From: Plantago major
Lineage: Eukaryota > Streptophyta > Magnoliopsida > Lamiales > Plantaginaceae
Assembly (NCBI GenBank): GCA_026545765.1
Contig: JAIFAC010000414.1
Span: 1-64,000, forward strand
Direction: 5' to 3'
Length of the DNA stretch: 64,000 bases
A program made the position numbers and the translations under genes. How positions within the stretch are numbered: position 1 is the stretch's first letter; every line of letters begins with the position of its first letter. Under the pieces are notes generated by a model that was not told where the DNA came from, ran no database searches, and worked only from the letters and a program-made list of their open reading frames with translations. Shown here piece by piece: positions 23,134-33,670 of this stretch.

Positions 23134-23277
23134 TCAGAAGAACAATTGGAAGGAAAAACTATGGTCTTATCTCCTCCAAAAGAAACTAAAACTGCTGAAC
23201 AAGCAGTATCTGCAGAAAAGGTGCCAGAAACCCCCAAGGCTTCTGAGGACCATGCTACTGAGCTTCCTCACTTGGAA
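23134..23277 (+). pseudogene. Element B third ORF, small repeat exon of 144 bp
   Basis: Acceptor ACATGTTCAG|TCAGAAG (intron 23050-23133) and donor TTGGAA|GTAAGTG. 48 codons, open in phase 0: ETKTAEQAVSAEKVPETPKA then SEDHATELP. The VPET-x-KxSE core is the same as in element A exons at 2951-3290. Confidence 0.62.
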
Positions 23278-23357
23278 GTAAGTGAAGTCTCATAAAGCAC
23301 TTTTCCACCTATCTTTTCTGTTAACAGTTTCTAAACATATTTGATTTTAATTCTCAG

Positions 23358-23475
23358 GTTCAAGCAGAAAGAAAAGGTTGATGAGGATAAAACTTCTCCT
23401 CACACCAAAGTATCTGAGGTCTCTGAGACCAAGCAAGCAGAAGTACAGGATTATGAGCCTAGTGTTTCTACACAG
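23358..23475 (+). pseudogene. Element B third ORF, small repeat exon
   Basis: Acceptor TTCTCAG|GTTCAAG (intron 23278-23357) and donor ACACAG|GTATGC. Homologous to element A 2748-2867 with the same splice sites. 118 bp, one more than a multiple of three, because of an indel near the start; the rest reads THKVSE-like SPHTKVSEVSETKQAEVQD. Confidence 0.58.
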
Positions 23476-23520
23476 GTATGCTCAGAAAGCTTACTTTTGC
23501 ACGGATACTAACTCAGTGGT

Positions 23521-24231
23521 TTGAACAAAACTAACTTGATCCCTTTCTTTCGAGGATCAAAGTCTAGTGCCGTTGATTTACTCAAGGCTTTCGAAGCACA
23601 CTTTAAAGAAACATCTCAAGTGCTTCACCTGATGGCGAAACTTCGAAAGGTGACCTTTGAATTAGCGAGTAATCGGCGTCGAGAAAAGAGAGCCTTCAAT
23701 CTGGAAGATTATATCCATGCATTGTTCCCAAGGTCCTACTCATTTGCCACTCGATGCATGAAGACTTCATTCATGAAGTAGCCAAAGAATTATAGCGATT
23801 TCAAGTCGTGGATGCTCAAACCCAGCGCGATGGTTACCCATCACGCCTTGCCGACATACTCACTACTTATCCTGCTGAACAAGAAGAAGTTAATGGGAGG
23901 ATGATTACATTCCCAAATGTAATGAACACAGTTTCGAAGATGACGAGGAGACGAAAATAATTATCAAGAACCTCCCTACGAGCATCCAAACCAAGAAGCA
24001 AAGAACAAGAGTGATGATGATGATGATCAGAATGATGATCCCCAACCTGGACAAGGCGGGATTCAGAAAGCTAGCAAAGAAAGTGGAGAAAAGGCTACTC
24101 CTTCAAATGCTCAGAGGGCCCCATCATCATCACCTCCCAAGTCTCATCAAGATATCCAACAGGCTGAGCACAATGATGCCATAGAAGAAATTTCAGCCGA
24201 TGAGTTTAGGATTGAACAACTCAGAAAGGTA
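23521..24231 (+). pseudogene. Element B third ORF, middle domain, frameshifted
   Basis: Related to the element A exon 2129-2668: FNLEDYIHALFPRSYSFATR then an acidic, Asp-rich linker (codons of AAGAGTGATGATGATGAT near 24010). The acceptor seen in A (CTTTCAG|GCTCAAG) is not recognisable here. Broken by several shifts between 23781 and 24060. Confidence 0.55.
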
Positions 24232-25206
24232 TTGGAAGAAGAGAAGAAAATCAACATTGAGATTCAAGCTCTTGTTGATGAAAAGGAAGCCAAAATCAAG
24301 AAGCTCGAAGAAGCTAATGCCAAGGAATTGGCACTCCTAGATGAGCAAAGAAATTTGAAAAATGCCATTGTTGTCACAGCTGCTGAGATAGATTCCATGG
24401 ATGATAATGATGATGAAGAGCATGATGCTGAGACTGCATCAGAAAGACCTTCTACATCTTCTCAGAAGGCCAGCACACTTGATGGAAAGCAGAAGAAGAT
24501 TGTCAATCTGCAAACAATCCAAGAAAAGGATTATGATAGTGATGCTGAAACCCACAACTTGATTACTGAACTAGAAGATGAGAGACTTGTCACTCAGCAC
24601 AAAAGAGCCCTACTTGCTCCTCATATATTCTCTGCACCAAGTAGTTCAAGAAGTGAAGAGCACCGTGCAAGGAACAGTGTCTTTTTAGAGCTCCGAAAGA
24701 CACTAGTTGCCCAAGACACAGAAGTGCTAAAGTCCGTCCTAGAAGAGATGAAGCCATTGGCTGCTGCTTTACTCAACAGAGCAACCAGCATAGCTCTCTC
24801 TCAGAAAGACCTAGGGTTGGTCAGGGATGAGGATTGTAACAATGCTAATGCAGCATTGAATGAAGCCAGCCATGTTATCCTGCAAGCCAACGCCATCCTA
24901 AGACCGCTTGAAGAGCTCAACACAAAGGAGCAGGAACTGGTTAGGCAGAACAAAGAGCTGAAGTAGGAACTTCAAGAATTAGTCAGGGTGCACAACAATC
25001 TCCAAAACAACTTTGAATCACTCTCTGAAGCTTATGCTATCATAAGTCAGTCATTCATGACTAAGGGGGAAGAAGAGATGCCTCAGAAAGGCAGAGGAAG
25101 AAAAAGAAAACAATCAAATCCTCCCTCCTCAAGTCAACTTGTCATTAAGGACACCAGGAACACCACTTTGAAGAAGGCTGTTCCGGATCAACCGGCCGGA
25201 AGGTGA
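24232..25206 (+). pseudogene. Element B third ORF, C-terminal coiled-coil block
   Basis: Long open frame 24232-24966 (244 codons) then, past a single TAG, the same frame to 25206. First a coiled coil (NIEIQALVDEKEAKIKKLEE), then an acidic Ser-rich linker (DSMDDNDDEEHDAETASERP), a second helical part with ALSQKDLGLVRDEDCNNANA, a final coiled coil (NTKEQELVRQNKELK) and a basic end KGRGRKRKQSN that could act as a nuclear signal. Conserved in element A 1041-1995. It resembles a structural protein; the activity is unknown. Confidence 0.72.
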
Positions 25207-26576
25207 GAAGTATGATAACTAGGGAGCCAAGTCCTTAGAATCTCGGAAGAAGAAGACTTGAAGAAGAAGAAAAGGAAGAAGTAAGAGGCGAAAGCTGCAA
25301 GTCTCAATTTTGGACTTCAATGATGATGAGGATGAATCGACGGATGAATATCCACTTCACAAGAAAGGAGACAAGACTACTTCACAACCTCCTCTGGCGG
25401 CAAGACCTTTAGCGACCAGAACCCTTACAAATACCAAGTCATTACAAGGAACATCCACAGACCCAAGGGAAGAAAGGGTTAGAGGATCTCTCTGACGAAG
25501 GCCACCAAGCAGAAAGCAAGAAGGAATTTCGGTTTGAGTAAACAATGAAACACATCGAAAGGCAGTGATGCCCACATTGAGTATATAAAGACTAGTAATG
25601 AAGAATCTTCATATAGGTGCATTACGAACAAGAGAGGGTATTGGATTACGGAACTACAACATCTACTTGTCAATGATAAGTTTCAACTCCATCCTCGACG
25701 GATCACGAAATGGAGAGAAGACTAAATTTCTAAAACTGAGCACCTTCATGCGGGCTAAACTTTGAAGTAGAAAAGAGGAATGAAAGCGAGAAGATGGATC
25801 TTTCTTTTTGCATCCTTACCAAGCGATGATGTACACAAGATAAGAAAAGCGGATGGTAGCTCTGACGAAAAGAACAAACTAGGTGTTTCAACCTGAGTCA
25901 TTCTATATAACATTGCATGAATACCTAGATGATATACACTATCTGGAAGAAATATCTGATATTTCAACCTATCTCATTTGCAAGTAGACCATGCACAGGT
26001 CTAGGAAAGTATACAGGTCAAACACTTCTGCGGAAGAATCACAAACTTGGCAAGAGTTACCATGAAATATGTGACTTATCCGGAAGGCGAGCTCTCATCG
26101 GAAGGATTCTTTATGACTATGTCGAGAATGCGAAAAGTGGATGATCATATCAAGCGATCCGAGAAGGGTCTTTGAAGAACTTGAGGTATCTAAACCCAAG
26201 TTGCGTTTCTGAAGACTTGAAGACTAGTAACATTAGAATACTCACTTGGAGCTTGGACTCTCCTTTGTTCTAATTTACTTAGTTTGTTTTATTACTTTTT
26301 GTAATCTTGCTGATTGTTTGTAAAATTCTCTATATGTAAAAGTTGCATCTCTTTACGTAAGCGTACTATCTGAAGATCATACTCTCGGATACATTTTAAT
26401 AGATGACAACTTATCGGAAAGATCACTTCTTGTGATTTGGTTGATGTTTACTTCGCATAATTGACTAAAATTGAATATCATTTGAAATGATTAAGTGGTG
26501 GATTGTTTTCTCTTCGAGGTTACAAATTTGTAATAGGACTTAAAAGATAGTCATGGATGGTGATCAAAAGGAAATT
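25207..26576 (+). other. 3' untranslated region of element B
   Basis: No supported coding frame; the last remnants of the third ORF fade by about 25500. Purine-rich AAAAGGAAATT directly before the 3' LTR (26566-26576) is the likely polypurine tract, though it is weak. Confidence 0.5.
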
Positions 26577-27994
26577 TGTTAGGAATATCTGTTAGTATTT
26601 TGATCACTCATCACATGTTCTTGTCTTAGCCAGAAAGGTGATTAAGTACTCTTGGTTCACTTGAACATTGTAAAAGAGGAAATCACTGAGTATGATTAGT
26701 CTAGTAAATCTTGTATTAGGATTATAGGTCTATGAGTGTAATTTTTATTTCCAGAAGACCATGAAGATCAATCCTAGCAATGGAACTTTTCTGAAGATTA
26801 GAAGACTGAAGATTGCACAAGATTTATGAAGATATCAAGGTTAAGTCTCATTTGATTTAAATTGTCTCTGGACCATGTTATAAGTGTAACATTTGCACAT
26901 ATGCTAAGTCTTGAACATATTAATCAAAGAAGGGAGACATGTGAGCTTCCAGAAAGCCTCATGTATCCGTTAAGACTAAAGGACAATGAACAGTACTATG
27001 CATTAAATGCATCGGCAGAAATGCTGCAAAAAGCAAGTCCTCTCTGAAACATGAGATAGTGACTTCTGAGTACATAGTTCAAGATATAAACGGATATAAT
27101 TTGATAGAGACCACAACGGATACAATTCAAACGCCTCTCAAATTTATCTATATATATCACACACTTAGATGCTTGAAATACATACCTTAGAACGCTCTAT
27201 CTTGCAAACTTACCATCAAGCAAAGTATTCTCTCAAGCAATCTACTACCCTTTCTAAAAGCTTTCTGTTTCTCGAAGAATCACTAGTAGTTCTAAGTTGT
27301 CCTGAACCTTAACAAGAGATTGTTATTCGTGAAAGAATTGAACTATCAGATACCCTTTCTGAAGCTCATTCTCCAGAACGGACATCAATTACTTGGGTCA
27401 GTAAAGAACAGACTGCCATCCACTGAACAAGTGTATTAAGTAGTCTCGTTCTGTTTGGCTCTCTGAAAACATAACTGAAAAGTTATATGAGAAGCCTTTC
27501 TGACAAACCTTATAACCAACAACATCAAGGCGTGGAGTAGAGGAAGTACTTGATTTGGGAAATCAGGGAATAACTCCAAGGTTATCTGAGTAGAGGAAGT
27601 ACTTAGCTCTAGGAGCTGGAGAATAACTCAGGGGGAACATTTGGTTGGGAACCATTTGTTTAAGAATCTTAGAATAGGATTATTGTAAGGTGAACTCAAT
27701 TATCTGTTCTAGTGAATTCTAAGTCTCAGAAAGACTGAAGTGGATTAGTTGGAGGATTACGCCACCTCTAGATACCACTATACTTGCTGTGTCATTTACC
27801 TTTCTGTATTTACATTTCACCAAAGCACACACACACATACTTATTGTTTCTGCACTTACCTATCTTAAAGTCTTCCGCGCTCTGAATTTAAGTCGAAACC
27901 CCAGTTTCGAGAAGCTGTTTATCGATAAAAGTTTTAAAAGACTATTCACCCCTCCCCCCTCTAGTCTTTTACTTTGCCGTTATCTGGACCAACA
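26577..27994 (+). repeat. Element B 3' LTR
   Basis: 1418 bp, TGTTAGG to CCAACA, pairs with 13092-14496. TATA box TCTATATATATCAC at about 27147-27160. Followed by CTCTG, the right target duplication. Confidence 0.93.
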
Positions 27995-28546
27995 CTCTGT
28001 CTGCGCATTTATTGCATTGTACTATTTTTGTCCTGTAGTGCCAACGGAACTATGCATGCTTTTTGAAGCATTGCATGTCCCTTTCCAGAGACCTTCACAT
28101 CTTCAGATACCTGTTGAAACATTGTTTCCCAGAAACATAGTTTTATCCAGGGTATCTGAGTGTAGATATCTGTGGGCACTTTTCCTCGTTCAGAAACCTT
28201 GTGTTTTCAGATATCTTTTGCAAAACTTGTTTATTGAAAAATACTTGTTTATTCAAGATAACTGGACATAGGTATCTAATGACCTTCGTCTTCAGCAATC
28301 TTGTGCAGTCTTCAAAACTTCAAAATTTGTTGAACTCTCCTGTTGGATGCCTTCTTCTTGGTCTTCTTCAAAGATATAAAAAATTACATTAAGAGACCTA
28401 ACATCCTATACGAGATTTGCTAGACTTACATACTTAGTGATTTTCCTCTTTTACAGTGTTCACGTGAACCAAGAGTACTAACCACCTTTCTGAGCTAAGA
28501 TAAGTCATTAGGTTGCTGATCAAAATCTAAACAGATATTCCTAACT
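27995..28546 (-). repeat. Element A 5' LTR, U3-side part
   Basis: Continues the LTR broken at 13091. It matches the solo LTR from about 53710 to 54260, including the terminal ACAGATATTCCTAAC. The last base pair of the LTR is changed (CTAACT instead of CTAACA). 28547 onward is unrelated sequence, so this is the outer boundary of element A. Confidence 0.88.
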
Positions 28547-29946
28547 GTAAAGATGAGAAATATGCTAAGTTTTTGTAGAGTCTAGGACAAAATAAATGAA
28601 CAACAAAAAAATAAATAAGTTAGATGCATACAATATGGTGAAAACATGAAATCGCGTGGTTGAATCTTCTAAAAAAACATAATTATATTGAAAATTGGAG
28701 GGAGTACATAATTTTTTTTTTTTAAAAAAAACAAGCCTTTACACATAATTAAGTTACACAATTCCCATTAAAAGTACACATTTTTACCACATTTTCACAT
28801 TATCAATTATTTTAATTTGAACCTAAAGTTGCGCGCCGATACTAATGTATAAAGTTGACCGGGACGGAGGGAGCGTTAATTTTATGCCGACTTTGTCAAA
28901 AGTTGATAACATGTAATCTAAGTGGCAAAATGCGTAATTTTTATTCGTAAAGGTAAGATTATTTATTATCTATTGTTGAGTGTGGCTTAGCTTATGTTTT
29001 AGTAATGTATGAAGTTCTTTGGGGCGACTAAAAAGATCAAATGAATGAAGTTCTATGGGGCGGAGAGAGTCAAGACTAACATGCTATTCGGCTATTTTAC
29101 AATTTATTTATTCAACAACAAAAGGCTTAGTAAAACAACCACATTCGAACCCAATTTCTCCGAGGAGCTCATCTTCAATTTTTGGGGCTAGGCCCCGCTG
29201 GGCCTAATCTCGGCAGTTTACGTATTTTCCATCATTTTTGTATTTTCTGAAATTAAAAAATATAAAACTTATCTAAAATTTCGTATTTTTGAAATTTCTG
29301 AAAGAGGCAGGTCTTGGCTACTGTTTAGAACACTTCAAATTTCACCATTCTTTTATATATTCTAATTATACCATGTATTATTATTTTTTGAATTTTATTA
29401 TGAATTTCCCTAACATTATATTGCAATATAACTACTACTATAAACATTATAGACAATACAAGAATTCAAAAATTAAATATTTCCACGACCAAACCCCGTG
29501 ATAGTGGCAATTTTCGGTCCTTGGCAGTCTCGTGACGTGAAACCAAAAAAACTCATGGTCACCCACAACGAGTGGTCTCACCCTTGCTGACAACCCCAAG
29601 ATGTACTAGAGGCTATTTATGGTGGATAAGCATATTCATTGATCAATGTTAATTGAAATCAATACTTCCTTCGTCCCGGTCAAAGTTTTTCATTTTGTCA
29701 TTTTATATGTCCCACACAATGATTCTCATTTTTATTTTTGGGAATGGGACCATCTACCCTAATTGATCGATATCTTCATAATACACTTTTATTTATAACA
29801 TTACTAGCCCACTTTCTTTTTTTTAATTCATCATGTATTCTTTCTTCAATTAAACAATTAATCTTTCAACTTTTTACTTCGCTACTATCAATTTCAATCA
29901 TTCTTTCCTATTTTCCCATTTAAATAAGATTCAATACTTTTTCTTA
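28547..29946. other. Spacer with MITE remnants, no gene seen
   Basis: AT-rich. Contains single ends of Stowaway-type MITEs: GGAGGGAGTA near 28695, GGGACGGAGGGAG near 28859, and CTTCCTTCGTCCCGG near 29664. No coding frame shows protein-like conservation that I recognise. Confidence 0.5.
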
Positions 29947-30144
29947 CTCCATCCGTCCCGGTTTCAATTACCCACGGGACCGGACACTAGTTTTAAGAAA
30001 AAAATGAATAAAGTAGTAGAGATGGTAATAAAGTAGGAAAGAAATTGAATAAAGTAGGTGATAGATTTTCCATTAAAGGAATAGGTAATTGAATTTGGAA
30101 CAGACCAAAACGGAATACGGGTAAATGAAACTGGACGGAGGGAG
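29947..30144. mobile_element. Stowaway-type MITE, 198 bp
   Basis: Terminal inverted repeats CTCCATCCGTCCCGGTTTCA and its complement ending CTGGACGGAGGGAG, flanked by TA on both sides. Ends and TA target fit Tc1/mariner-type Stowaway MITEs. Confidence 0.85.
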
Positions 30145-30706
30145 TATTTGGTTGCGAAAAAATAAACGGGAAGTTATTTTCGAGAAGGAGGAAGCAATAT
30201 AAGAAGATTTATTTTTATACATAGGACGATTTCTTTGAAAGTAAGTGTATTGATCGCATTGAAGTAAAATTGGGTAAAAATGATCAACGGGAAGCACCTA
30301 GACTCCAAGTACGCATGCTGCTTATTCCCACCTTTGTCTGGTAAAGTTGAATCTATAAGTGAGGTATTGTGTCAGCTGGTCCAACTCATGAAGAGTATAC
30401 ATGCGAAGAGCGTTCCTATATTTTGAGAGTACATACGCTAGGAAGGAAACATGCTAAATATCTCATGTTATATGGCACGTTGAGGGGTGACTTCCTTTCT
30501 AATCCTCCATACTGTAAAAGAGGAAATAAGATTTACATGTCCATTGTATACGGATACAGAACTCACGTGCATACTATAACATGTTTGTTGTGTTTGGGAA
30601 ACCTAGAAATTTGGTGTTTTTCTAATATCAAGATGGTGAATACATGCTATATATCGTCAAACAATTGCATTTCCTACACTGGTTTGAGACTGAACAATGT
30701 AGATCA
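30145..30706. other. Unannotated spacer
   Basis: A 125-codon plus-strand frame starts at 30369 but runs into the Athila-like LTR. It has no recognisable motif and is probably chance. Target region of the next element. Confidence 0.4.
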
Positions 30707-30711
30707 TCGAG
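30707..30711. repeat. Left target-site duplication of the Athila-like element
   Basis: TCGAG; the same five bases follow the right end at 38137-38141. Confidence 0.88.
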
Positions 30712-31251
30712 TGATGTGCACTCAGAGATTTCATTTTCCGTTGTAGAACCTGTAATACCTAAATACAATCAAGATTAAATTTATAAGTCGGAAGTCCTCA
30801 AATCCACAATTTATAGCGGAAAGTTGATTCGGGGTGTCGTTCTCCACGAACACTTAGCATAGGAACAAGCAAATAACATTGTAATTGAATGCAGAAAAGT
30901 AAATAGTTGATCTCAGACAGAATAATTGAATTGCAGTAAACCTTAAATTGCTTTGTTGTAAATCAATGATGTACAGGCGTAAAGGTTCCCCAACCTCCCT
31001 CTGCTATGCTACTCCCAACTACTTAGAATCAAACAACGTACTAGCCGTCTACAGGCAGCAAAGAAACATGCCAAAAGGATCAAGTCGTAGTTAATGCATA
31101 AACCTTTACTTATACCAACAACGTGTTGTTTCACTCAACACACTATCTCGTCACATTTTCAGACAAATCACACCGGATAATATAAAGTTCGTTACCAAGT
31201 CATAGTTAGTAAGGATTTCCCACGTAAAGAGTCGGACGAATAAAGAACAAG
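30712..31251 (-). repeat. 3' LTR of the Athila-like element, truncated
   Basis: 540 bp matching 36515-37051 of the 5' LTR. It lacks the whole U3/promoter part present at 37052-38136. The purine-rich minus-strand GGTTTGGGGGAGAAG (31280-31294) lies only 28 bp beyond. Confidence 0.82.
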
Positions 31252-32002
31252 GTTAACTTTTGACGATTATCATCTTCCACTTCTCCCCCAAACCAATTTC
31301 TTGAACTGGGGTCAGGGTTTTCTTCTATTCTTTCCCCCAAACCAATTCTCGATCATGATCAAAACATGATTCTCCTCCATTCCTTGGAACTCGTTGCTTC
31401 GTTTCTTCGTTCAAGCTCGGCGGTAGGTTGCTGTCACCGCTTTAGTAAAGCAAGTATAGGATATATGGTGGAGTTCATAAGGGCTCAAAAAAGGCTTTCA
31501 ACAGGGTTAGCAAAAGGTATATAAAGGGATTCAGAAAGGTGAGTACCACTAATCATATTCATGCTGCTGATAAATAATGACTCAAGGGTAGCAGTGTTCA
31601 CACGGGTGCACACAAAACATCAATTAGAGTAGCAAGCAGACTCACTCATCAAAGTAGCATGGGTCGAATTCGGTCAGTGCATATATTCAGCAAGCAGCAA
31701 AGCAGGAAAATAAATCCAAAGCCCCTCATCTCAGTTATGGCTCACACTCAGTACTCTCCCACAGATCAAAACATTTTCAACAAGTAAAAGACCTTAGACG
31801 TAACAGATAAGGCATAACTCAAAATGCAAATTACTAAGTGCGAGTATTTAAGGTTTTTACAGACCGAATAGTTAATCCAGTAGCAATCAAATCAAATTCT
31901 TCCCCCAAACCTAGCTAAGAGCTGATAGAAAACTAGGAAAAGTAAAGATAAAAAGAAAAGATACTCCCCTCTCGGTGCTGCTTCTCCAATCCAGATGGCG
32001 CT
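31252..32002 (-). other. 3' non-coding region of the Athila-like element
   Basis: No gene seen. Two copies of CCCCCAAACCAA near 31285 and 31325 give minus-strand G-rich purine tracts; the one at 31280-31294 is the best polypurine tract candidate. Confidence 0.5.
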
Positions 32003-33223
32003 TCAAGATGAGGATCCTATAGGAGGCGGTGGAGGATAAAATCTTTGATAGCCTTGGTAGTACAGCGTCGGATCGACGTCGGGCGGTGGATAGATCTGCG
32101 GTGGCGGGTAATAAGGTGGATACTCGTAGTGACCATACCCGTCAATGTTCACCTGCCGGAAGGAGATTTGCTCATAACGGTGCAGGTAGGTGACATGATT
32201 GTTCCACTCCGACCTCCGGCCCATTCCGTTCATCTCATCTCGCCTTTGTGCACTCCCTTGACTCTCCATCTGATAGTTGTTCACAAATTCGTTGAACGAA
32301 TTCATGTCAAAAGCTCCTTGCACCTGATCCGCTACTCCTCTTCTTCTATGTTCAGCTTTGGCAACCTTCTCCTCCATCTCATGGAGGTGGGTAGTTCTAT
32401 CTTCATCAAAAGGTTCTATGAGTCGAGCGAATCCTAACTCACTAGTAGGAACTCCATTCTTCTGGCATATAGCAGTAATGAGACCGGGGAATGGTAGTTT
32501 CCTTCTTTGTGTTGTTCTTCACCATTTGCATTTTCTTCACCATGATTCTCCCGACATCAATGTAGTGACCCTCCATAATTGCGTAGACAAGAGTGGCTAC
32601 GTCGTCCTTGAGACCTTCGTGTTGCAGGGTTGGCTTCAAGTTGGTCTCTACAGAGTGCATCCAAAATCTTGCTCTTCTGTTGGGCATAGCCCTTGGGATA
32701 GACATTCCCAGTGCATCCTCTCTAAACTCTTCTCCAAGTAATACCTGTGGGATGTTTTCTAGGATCTCTCCGTACTACATATCGTCATATGCCGGTTCCT
32801 TGTACTCGCAATGGATGTGCTCCTTTGGGATTTTGAAGAACTCATTGATAGCTCCTGGCCCAAACATGACCTCTACCCCTCGAATGATGACAGGGCGATC
32901 TAAAAGTGCGTCCTCCGGCTTTTTGACCTTTAATTGGAAGTACTCCGCGTAGAACTCCCGAACTATCACTATGTCATAACCTTGGAGAATGGAAGTGAAA
33001 GTTCCCCAAACGTAGAGGCTCAAAACGTCGTGGATCCAATTAAGGGCCGGGTTCATCCCCATTCAATCTCTAATTTCCTCTCGGGGATCACCCCTCGGTC
33101 GGTATTAACCAAGAGCCAATTCCGAGCCTTGATTGAGAGGGTCGTCGATGCCACATTCTTCCCTTTCTTTGCTCTCTTAGTGCTTGGTTCACCCACATCC
33201 TTTCCTCCTTTGGTTCTTCCCAT
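32003..33223 (-). pseudogene. Plant transposon protein-like ORF of the Athila-like element
   Basis: ATG at 33223 (MGRTKGGKDVGEPSTKRAKK) starts an approximately 400-codon reading frame. It is broken by a shift near 33060, a TAG at 32775 and a shift near 32500. Segments: VREFYAEYFQLKVKKPEDAL, EVMFGPGAINEFFKIPKEHI, RARFWMHSVETNLKPTLQHE, VYAIMEGHYIDVGRIMVKKM, then a Pro/Tyr-rich tail (PPYYPPPQIYPPPDVDPTLY). Order and wording (EFYAN..., INEYYGL..., RAWLYFVKANLMPT..., INVGRLI...) match the family annotated as putative plant transposon protein, which occupies the env-like position in Athila elements. Function unknown. Confidence 0.75.
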
Positions 33224-33670
33224 TGTACTTGATGTTGATAATGGATGGACAAGCTAAAAAATGCAATGGGTATGATGATAGGCGAAGCAAGTGAACAAAT
33301 TTGGGAGAGAAATGAAATGGGGAGGGGGAAAACGTTTTTGGGTTTTAAAGGGAAGAAGGAGTGAGTTGGGAGCAGCTCACTGCGGTCACCGATGGACGCG
33401 ATGAAATTTCTTCTTGCTCCTCACTTAGTGACGTTTATTTTTTCGATTCTTTTAGGTTTTTTAGTTTTTTCAAAAAGCAAACATAATAAATAAGAAATTT
33501 TAAAAATGATTTTGAACAGTTTTTCGAAAAATAATTTTGGCATGGAAAACGAGAAAAAGACAAAAATAAAAAATGCGAAAGTAAATACGTAAAACAAAAC
33601 GTAACCTTGGGTTGCCTCCCAAGAAGAGCTTGTTTAAAGTCTTATAGCTCGACCCCTGGTTGTTGATGAC
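33224..33670 (-). other. Leader between the two ORFs of the Athila-like element
   Basis: Non-coding, AT-rich. Near 33605-33650 the minus strand carries the GACTTTAAACAAGCTCTTCT...GGAGGCAACCC-type block that normally follows pol in Athila relatives. This places the deletion or absence of pol between it and the protease ORF. Confidence 0.6.

Larger units (their letters stand above)
13092..27994 (+). mobile_element. Element B: full-length Sirevirus-type Copia element nested in element A
   Basis: About 14.9 kb with 5' LTR 13092-14496, primer site 14499-14516, gag, protease, integrase, RT and RNase H to 20423, spacer with TATA box, third ORF about 21341-25300, and 3' LTR 26577-27994. The LTRs begin TGTTAGGAATATC and end CCAACA, and the outer parts of the two LTRs are almost identical, so insertion is younger than A. 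The internal region is oriented opposite to A, making a roughly 12-kb diverged inverted repeat. Stops and frameshifts interrupt most ORFs. Confidence 0.93.
1..28546 (-). mobile_element. Element A: Sirevirus-type Ty1/Copia retrotransposon, 3' end outside window
   Basis: Large Copia element read on the minus strand. Order from right to left: split 5' LTR, initiator-tRNA-Met-type primer site, gag, protease, integrase, RT, RNase H, then about 5 kb holding a third ORF. Integrase before RT defines Copia. The YVDDIIFGS motif, zinc-knuckle gag with a long coiled-coil extension, and extra ORF downstream of pol fit the SIRE/Maximus lineage. Alignment of its left end with element B suggests the window starts roughly 0.5 kb before the 3' LTR. 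Element B (13092-27994) sits inside its 5' LTR. Many frameshifts and stops make it non-autonomous as written. Confidence 0.9.

Noticed and set aside
27789..28271. 160-codon plus-strand frame
   Set aside because: It crosses from the element B 3' LTR into the element A LTR, so it is a junction artefact.
30369..30746. 125-codon plus-strand frame
   Set aside because: It runs into the LTR of the Athila-like element and has no recognisable motif.
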